From Eukaryota sp. TZLM1-RC (taxonomy: Eukaryota; Metamonada: BaSk clade), in NCBI GenBank assembly GCA_040285825.1, contig JAUPSS010000010.1, positions 744,001 through 808,000 on the forward strand: DNA of 64,000 nucleotides, in the 5' to 3' direction. Shown one piece after another: positions 57,937 to 64,000 of this stretch. The position numbers and the translations under genes are program-made. Each line of letters opens with the position of its first letter. Positions within the stretch are counted from its first letter, which is position 1. The notes under the pieces were generated by a model. The model ran no database searches. It was not told the origin of the DNA and worked only from the letters and a program-made list of their open reading frames with translations.

Positions 57937-58231
57937 TTTTCAATGTTTGTTTATGGTTTATTAGGAGGTGATTACTTGTTTATTTTCATTGTTGGTAATC
58001 ACTATGTTAAATTAATTTCTATCTCATCAGTTTTGATTGATAACTGCTCAGATTTAATCATTTGGGTTTGAGTGGATTTAGGTGAAACTTGGAAAGAATC
58101 TATACAAAAAATAGTAGAATTAGTTTACAATAAACGTGAAAAAAAAACAAAAAACAGAAAATATAATAAAAATACATTAAGATGTTGAAAAACATCCAAA
58201 AAACGGTTAATCAACCACCAAAAGCCACCTT

Positions 58232-58912
58232 TTAAGACCGACTGAGGTACTTATGTAAGGATTGGGGTGAACCATCAGATTTCTTGGGGGTAACAGGAGG
58301 AGCTTCTTCTTCAAACAGACATGAGTAATCAGAAACTTGCTCAAACAAATGAACAAAGTCTACCAAATCAAGTTCAGAAGAATAATCAGACATTAGAAAA
58401 TCAGTACTGATTTGGAATTTCTCAAAAGCAACCATTGAGAGAGCCAAAGCAAATGCTAGAGAATCATGAAGAATAGGATCGACAAGAGCTACATGACAGC
58501 CAAGTTTAACAGCGTTTTGGATTAATGAAGTTGATTGAAATTGAGTTAAAACACCTTGGGAAAAGCAATCATTCGCAATGGTGATGATCTTCTCAGTGAT
58601 GGAGTGATCAATGTTGTGGACAGACGCTATGAAGAGACTCTTTTCAACTATTTCATCAAATGAATCACCTTTTGGTAACAATGATTGAAATCGACCAGCA
58701 AAATCAGCAAGATCGAGTTGAGCCACACAACTTTGTTTCAAAGACAATATAAGTGAATATGAGCAAGCTTCAAACCCTGTGAGAGCTGGCTCCAAGACCT
58801 GCAATAGATCGAGATAGTAAACTGCATCTAAAAAAACGCTGGAAGACACCTGAGTAGTTGCTATAGCCTTAGAGATCCAATCTACACATTGAGGACGCAT
58901 TGAGCAAACCAT
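58232..58912 (-). CDS. Cyclin-like protein (divergent)
   Basis: 226 residues from ATG 58,912 to the stop at 58,232. The start MVCSMRPQCVDWISKAI resembles the cyclin-box opening MR-x2-LVDWL-x-EV. SSVFLDAVYYLDLLQVL matches the ETLFLAV-x-YLDRFL helix, and ALTGFEACSYSLILSLKQ lies where cyclins have the LLG-x-A-x-LIASKYEE helix. The second half is helical with a short acidic segment and a TPKK tail. Cyclins bind and activate cyclin-dependent kinases. Identity is weak, so another helical protein is possible. The true N-terminus could lie further upstream if an intron exists; an in-frame TAA lies 14 codons before the ATG. Confidence 0.45.
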   Translation of the reverse strand: MVCSMRPQCVDWISKAIATTQVSSSVFLDAVYYLDLLQVLEPALTGFEACSYSLILSLKQSCVAQLDLADFAGRFQSLLPKGDSFDEIVEKSLFIASVHNIDHSITEKIITIANDCFSQGVLTQFQSTSLIQNAVKLGCHVALVDPILHDSLAFALALSMVAFEKFQISTDFLMSDYSSELDLVDFVHLFEQVSDYSCLFEEEAPPVTPKKSDGSPQSLHKYLSRS

Positions 58913-59796
58913 TGAATACTGTCCCAGTTGGAGATCAGTTTGTTTTGGTTAACGTGAGCGAAATTGTCTTGTCAAGAAAAAATGTCGTGTTGATTCTGCT
59001 GTGTCTGATTATTCCTAGTATGCTCATGTCACTTCTTCCTCAGCCTTGCTTTTGATTGTCTTGTACATAATTATCTTCATTAACAATCGCTCAACATAGT
59101 TGTAGATCGTAAACCTAGATCCAATGTTGGATAAACTGATTGCAAAGATTTACTTGTTATCTACTTGCTTAACCATTTGCAATACACGAGTTATTATCTG
59201 AAAAACACTGAAATTTGAAGATATCTATTAACCACGTAGAAAACCAAAGTAATATATTTCAAACACCCCAAATAGTTTCAACCTCACTGCTATTGCAGAT
59301 TTTCATTTTATCAATTCTCAATTGAAATCAATTGCCGAAGAACATGCCAACCTAGTCTGACATATTTGCAAGTAAAAATTGAACAAATTGTTGTCGATAT
59401 TGACCATTCACCAACTTTTCATCCTTGAATGACAGTTAATTTTTTCAACAAATTTAGTTCACTTTTGGATATAACTTAAAGAATAATTAAGAATTATAGT
59501 AAAACAACTGTAATCTTGGCATCTATGATGAAGAAGATGGGAAAACATAGTGATGTTTTCAGGCAGTCTTTTTGAGAACCTAAATGTGAAGGCATTTCTG
59601 TTTTTTAATAGAACCTAAGTTCTATTACCTGACAACAAGTCTGAATACATAGAAAATATTGCTTTCAGAAGAGCTCTTCTACGAACTCTTCCAGTTATGA
59701 ACTTGCCTTTATGAACTTGCCTGGTAATTTGAAATTTTATTTATCTTCAAAAGAGGTTAAACATTTTTTATTTATTCATTTTTTATTGAACAACTT

Positions 59797-60010
59797 ATGA
59801 ATCAACATCGAAGTAATTCGTCACTCCCAAAACACAACAACTCGATGCAACTCCTTAATAGTGAGACTCAACATAAAGCAGGTCACCAAACACCATCTTC
59901 AACTTCTCATTGAAAATAGAAAACACATCTGTATTTTGCCAAAGCAATCTGTTAAAAATTCTATTGGTTTTTTTACAATTATTTCAAAATCTGATAAAAA
60001 ACGAAAAGCG
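59797..60010 (-). mobile_element. Family-2-like non-LTR 3' end fragment
   Basis: The minus strand reads LLWQNTDVFSIFNEKLKMVFGDLL, HY, then GVASSCCVLGVTNYFDVDS with a stop. It aligns with LWLNRIVFTIFKSIPEMISKALM...HYEEIAVVRFDGVEACFEDIDF at the end of the 20.7-23.8 kb element. Like most fragments here it is the extreme 3' end. The stretches 58,913-59,797 and 60,010-60,351 show no gene. Confidence 0.5.
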
Positions 60011-60351
60011 GTCGGCGCAAGTGAAGCAAATGAAGAAAACACAAATGGATACAAATAAAGATAAATGTATATTCCAGGAATACAAACAAGAAAACTATAA
60101 AAAACTACAATTCAAAGCAAGATTCAAAATAAGTGATCATGAGCAGAATGAAGGAAGAATCTCACTATTTACAGGTTCATGAGCACGCATTTTCTGAAAC
60201 TTTGTGATACTAGAAAGTATTGAGTTAAAATAACGTGGTAGTGCCTTAAAGTGCAAGAACACTATTCTGATTTGGATAGACATTGTATTTCACATGATGT
60301 TGGGTTGTCAATTCAACAACTGATTTTTCTCTTCTTGTCAAAACTTCATTA

Positions 60352-61090
60352 ATGGATGTCGTTGAACCTCCACCAGCAATTAAGCTAGCAGCAGACAAAA
60401 CAGCCAAGTTCTTTGTTCGAAATGGTCCCAGCTTCTTTGAAAAAGTACGCCGTGAAAAGGGAGATCTTCCTGAATTTGTCTTCCTCAAAGAGGACCACCC
60501 CTACAATGCATTCTACCAACTCTGTGTCAAGAAATACCAAGAAAACCCTGATCTCCTTGAACGCAAGCCTGTTGCTACTGAACGTCCTCCTGCACCCCCT
60601 GAAAAATCAGTGACGGAAGTATCTGCTCAACTAGCCAGATTCAGAGAACGACTCCCTATCCCCTCCACTAAACCCCTCTCCCTTGACTTTGCCATCTCGC
60701 ACCCTTCCGACATTGATCTCATTACACTAGAAACAATGAAGGTCACGGCACAGTATGTGGCCAAAAATGGAAGAACTTTTCTGGCTACATTAGTGAAACA
60801 AACTTCTGATGTACCATCGCTAAGCTTTCTCAATCCGTCTTCTCCTTTGTTTTCATTCTTTACAGTTTTGGTTCATAATTATCAAAAAATTCAAAAATTT
60901 TCCACGCTAAAAGATATGAAAGAAAGGATTCATAATTTTACTCTTATTGAACAGGACAAGTTTTCGTATCTTTCAAAAATTAAGGAAAGAGCTGGATGGG
61001 ATCGAATGCAAAAGAAAAAAGCCGAAGAAACTTCTCAATTAGAAGAAGAATCTGTAGATTGGAGTGATTTTGTTGTTGTTCAGACTGTTG

Positions 61091-61101
<11 letters not shown>
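60352..61101 (+). CDS. SF3A1: Splicing factor 3A subunit 1 (SF3A1/Prp21-like), two SURP modules
   Basis: The 249-residue protein has two SURP modules. SURP1 (about 8-62) reads PPPAIKLAADKTAKFFVRNGPSFF...FVFLKEDHPYNAFYQLCV. SURP2 (about 125-180) reads LITLETMKVTAQYVAKNGRTFL...LSFLNPSSPLFSFFTVLVHNY. This paired arrangement with a DKTA/NGP pattern is that of SF3a120/Prp21, a component of the U2 snRNP's SF3a complex that helps branch-site recognition. The C-terminus is charged and ends WSDFVVVQTVDFD. The protein is much shorter than the human one and lacks the C-terminal ubiquitin-like domain, as in several protists. Its presence agrees with the intron found at 17.3 kb. Stop is TGA. Confidence 0.85.

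Positions 61102-61124
<23 letters not shown>
61092..61124 (+). repeat. Tetranucleotide repeat (GATT)n at the SF3A1 stop codon
   Basis: The gene's last codons run into about eight units of GATT; its TGA stop (61,099-61,101) lies within the repeat. Because the period is four, a TGA occurs in all three frames within a few units. Confidence 0.9.
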
Positions 61125-61126
<2 letters not shown>

Positions 61127-61654
61127 AGTTTTTGTGTATAGTTTTTTTGATAGTGTTTATGTTTGGTTTTATTATTGTTTCACTTAGTTGATGGAATTAT
61201 CAAATTTTGATTTAGATTGAACCTTATTGTAATTTTTTGGAATGTCTATTGGACAGATAATTCATTCCCCAAAGTATTTGTGGCTTATATAAAACTTGAT
61301 CTATTTATATCCATTGTTTTTCAATTTTTTTAAGTGATTCCATTTATTCAGAAATGTACACGTGTACAAAACTTCTAGGATTAAAAAACCAATGGTTAAC
61401 TTGGTTGTGCATGTTTAGGTGGTACATTGATTGCCAACCAAACCTATTGACTTTGTGTTCTAGAACCAAACTTGTTCATCAACAGCATAAGCATAGTGCA
61501 ATTACACCAAAATATTGCTACCAACAAAAAAATACACTACCGAAAGATAACGTGCAGTATTTTAAATGAATTTAAAAGCTGAATCTCAGAGTTCAAGAAC
61601 CATGACTACGACTCATTGTACTATTACCGTGTACCTAATAAATTGACTTCAAAT

Positions 61655-63339
61655 ATGTTCAATGACATTCCCTACCAAAATGCTCTGACCATAAGGGTAA
61701 GCAAATCGAGCATTATTGCACCAAGTGCAAGGTCGCTCTATGCGATTCATGTGGCTTGCTCTAAGGCCACTCACTTCACCACGAAGCTCTTGTTTCTTTT
61801 TCGCAAGCCAAGGAAGCCTTCACAAAGCAAATTGAAGAGTTTCAGGCCAATACTTCCACCATTACCCCCTTGGTAGCTCAATCAGGGGATAAAGTGGAAT
61901 CTGTCGTAAGGGAAACCCTCAATCAATCCCAATCAATTCTTCATGATTTGATTGGTGATTTGATTAGACAGTCAGGCACCAAACTTCAGCAGTTGGAATC
62001 CTCAAATACTGTTGAAGAATCGCTTGCTTTTGATGGTGCTGCCAAGGAAAGAGCTCAAGAAGAGATTCAAAAGATTTATAATGTAGTTGATGAATTTAAA
62101 ACTACTTTATTTTGTTGTTTTGATAATTTAGAATCTGAAACTATTGGTTTTAAGCTATCTTTATTAGGAAAGCTACTTGGTCAGGAATTGATTGATGTTG
62201 ACAAGCTGAATATTTCAAAAAGAGCTCAAGAACTTGTCTTTGCTGCCCAAATTGGTCAAGATTGTGTCCCTTCAAGAGATGAAATTGATGAATTAATTCC
62301 TCTTGAAATTGACTTGGAATTAAAACAAAAATTAATTATCAATTTTATCAATAATTCAAAATCAATTAATGTTTCACATTTTATTTGGCTCTTTAACCTT
62401 GAATCTAATTTAGTTTCTAATATTGATTTTGATTTGGTTATTTCTAAATTGGAATTTGGTAGGGTTTCCAATCAAGAATTTATTAATGTTGTTAATTTTG
62501 CAATTCAACAATCTAATTCTTTGTTATTAAGCAAGGTTATTGATAATTATTCATTTGAATTAGTTCCAGATTTACCAACTATTCCAAATAATTTATTATC
62601 AAACATTACTTTAACAAATTCTTTAAATATAAGAAAAGAAGAATGGTTGGAGAAGGTAATTAAAAAGAATTGTTCAAGGGACAACATTGGTGAAATATCC
62701 AGAAATTTATTAGGAAGGGAATTGATGACCAAAATTAGTGTTGGGGTTTGGGTTCATTCAGCTAACATAAACGACCTAACCACCAAGCTTAATAAAGGTT
62801 TAACTGAAAATTGGGGGGATTTAGAAGTTGTTATTAATTCAAGTAGTAACGCCATCAACAATTACTACGAACTTGAACCCTTTGATGTGGTGGTTTTGGC
62901 TCCTAACCATGTCCCTTGTCCCGGTCAATACCTAAACCAGCTGTTAGAAGCTGGTAAAGGTTTGTTATTGTTTAACCAATATCCACCATCAAGCCCCCAA
63001 GGGTTTAATTACTCTTGCTTTAGTGGGGGTAATTGGACTGGCCTTGGATCACAACAAAACATTGTTAAAACAAAGTCAAATGACCCAATATTCACAAATG
63101 TCAACTCTTTTGCTGTTCCTTTTGCTCGTAAAGATGCCCAACTTGTCAATGGAACATTGTTGGCATGTGTGTCTAATGGAAGTCCTTTAATTGCAAAGAA
63201 TGAAATAGGACAAGGTAGAATGGTGGAGTTTGGTTGTTGTCTTTACAGTAGTGATCATGGTAATGGTGGCTGGCAAAGCTCAACTGATGGTCACAGGTTG
63301 ATTGCCAATTCTATGGTATGGGCTAGTAAAGGGATTTAG
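61655..63339 (+). CDS. B-box zinc finger plus class I amidotransferase-like protein, two lesions
   Basis: In the frame of 61,681 onwards the sequence encodes CSDHKGKQIEHYCTKCKVALCDSC...GHSLHH, a complete B-box (C-x2-H...C-x2-C...C-x2-C...H). It is interrupted by TAA at 61,762-61,764. An ATG at 61,655 (MFNDIPYQ) leads in through a one-base frame change in an AAAA run near 61,680. After the stop, 489 codons follow without an ATG at the start: a coiled-coil-like segment, then (about nt 62,700-63,330) a class I glutamine-amidotransferase-like or ThuA-like fold with FDVVVLAPN, LLEAGKGLLLFNQY and GQGRMVEFGCCLYS...HRLIANSMVWAS. No clear catalytic Cys-His is assigned. The lesions may be sequencing errors or mark a pseudogene. 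Confidence 0.55.
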
Positions 63340-64000
63340 TTTGTAAATATATTGGTTTTGTGGTAAAATTTAAATTTGAGTTTGTCATTTTTTTAATTAC
63401 CATAAATCTTCAAATAATTGACCAACATTGGTTATCTTTTACAGCAATTTTTGCAGCCAAATCTGTTTATAGAAAGTTGGAAAATTTTACAGTAATATTT
63501 GTTGAACTTACATGCCAGACAATTAAAACAAGATTTTTCTGTTTTTAGTTCAAGATGCTCCCATGCAGTTTCACCTTTTGCGGCATTAGTAAATGTAAAT
63601 GTGGATTTTGTGACAAGAATTTCCGGTCCATTCTTGAGTATAAGTCCAACTATACAATCAAAACGATCCAAAAACTCTACAAACATTGTCACCAGTGTCG
63701 ACTTTGAATCTGTATTTTCTTCACAATTATTCTCTCATCAAAACCCAACGCTGTAATAAAATATGTTCTAAAACAATTATTGAATAAGAATATGATTGTT
63801 TAGCTGATTGTTCATTAAACAATGCATCTCAAAAAGTCGTTGCTGTGAATCATCATTGACACATTTACTGGATGGTGAACTGACACAGATCAAAAATTTG
63901 ATTTGATGAAAGACCTTATCCAATAGAGTCATACAATGAATCTCACCTTATTGATAGTGTTTTACTATTAATTAAACTGAATTGTCCTATATCAGCAACA

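Noticed and set aside
63432-63692. Minus-strand Cys-rich ORF (CFNCLACKFNKYYCKIF)
   Set aside because: Cysteines are present, but the spacing fits no finger I recognise and the plus strand has a similar Cys-rich frame. It is probably chance in a non-coding stretch.

Overview
This is an AT-rich eukaryotic window, most likely from a protist with a compact gene layout. Genes are mostly single ORFs. One 29-nt GTATGT...TAG intron can be read, and TAA, TAG and TGA all end apparently intact genes, so the standard code is likely. The mix of a splicing factor (SF3A1), a Bax-inhibitor-type membrane protein, RCC1 and CCCH-finger proteins with bacterial-type or patchily distributed families (YqeC-like, ParBc_2-like, yellow/royal-jelly-like) suggests a heterolobosean- or metamonad-like organism. 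The species cannot be named from the sequence.

Layout. 0-0.3 kb: end of an unknown mobile element that recurs at 54.4 kb. 0.5-1.35 kb: secreted ParB-like protein. 1.6-8.0 kb: nested transposon debris and a decayed RCC1-derived 98-bp tandem repeat. 8.2-8.9 kb: Bax-inhibitor-1/LFG-like protein. 10.7-12.4 kb: type II membrane protein. 12.7-14.7 kb: RCC1-like ORF running into a leucine-rich ORF. 16.0-17.4 kb: CCCH zinc-finger gene with the mini-intron. 17.5-24.9 kb: three non-LTR retrotransposon copies with a restriction-like endonuclease (R2/R4/NeSL-like organisation). 24.9-26.9 kb: deleted Ty3/gypsy-like element. 27.2-29.4 kb: more non-LTR fragments. 29.7-31.0 kb: yellow/royal-jelly-like membrane-anchored protein. 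32.0-32.8 kb: YqeC-like P-loop protein. 33.5-51.2 kb: one giant surface-protein gene with about nine 1,032-bp repeats. 51.6-56.8 kb: non-LTR and DNA-element fragments. 57.8 kb: tRNA-like sequence. 58.2-58.9 kb: cyclin-like ORF. 60.35-61.1 kb: SF3A1. 61.65-63.3 kb: B-box plus class I amidotransferase-like gene with two lesions in the B-box.

Host genes and transposons alternate. Most retroelement pieces are 3' ends (5' truncated), as expected from target-primed reverse transcription. Two tiny 3'-tail copies sit inside sister elements with visible target-site duplications. The most interesting host loci are the giant repeat protein with a dimeric higher-order repeat, the YqeC-like protein, the secreted ParBc_2-like protein, and the type II membrane protein with an NGHHR motif.
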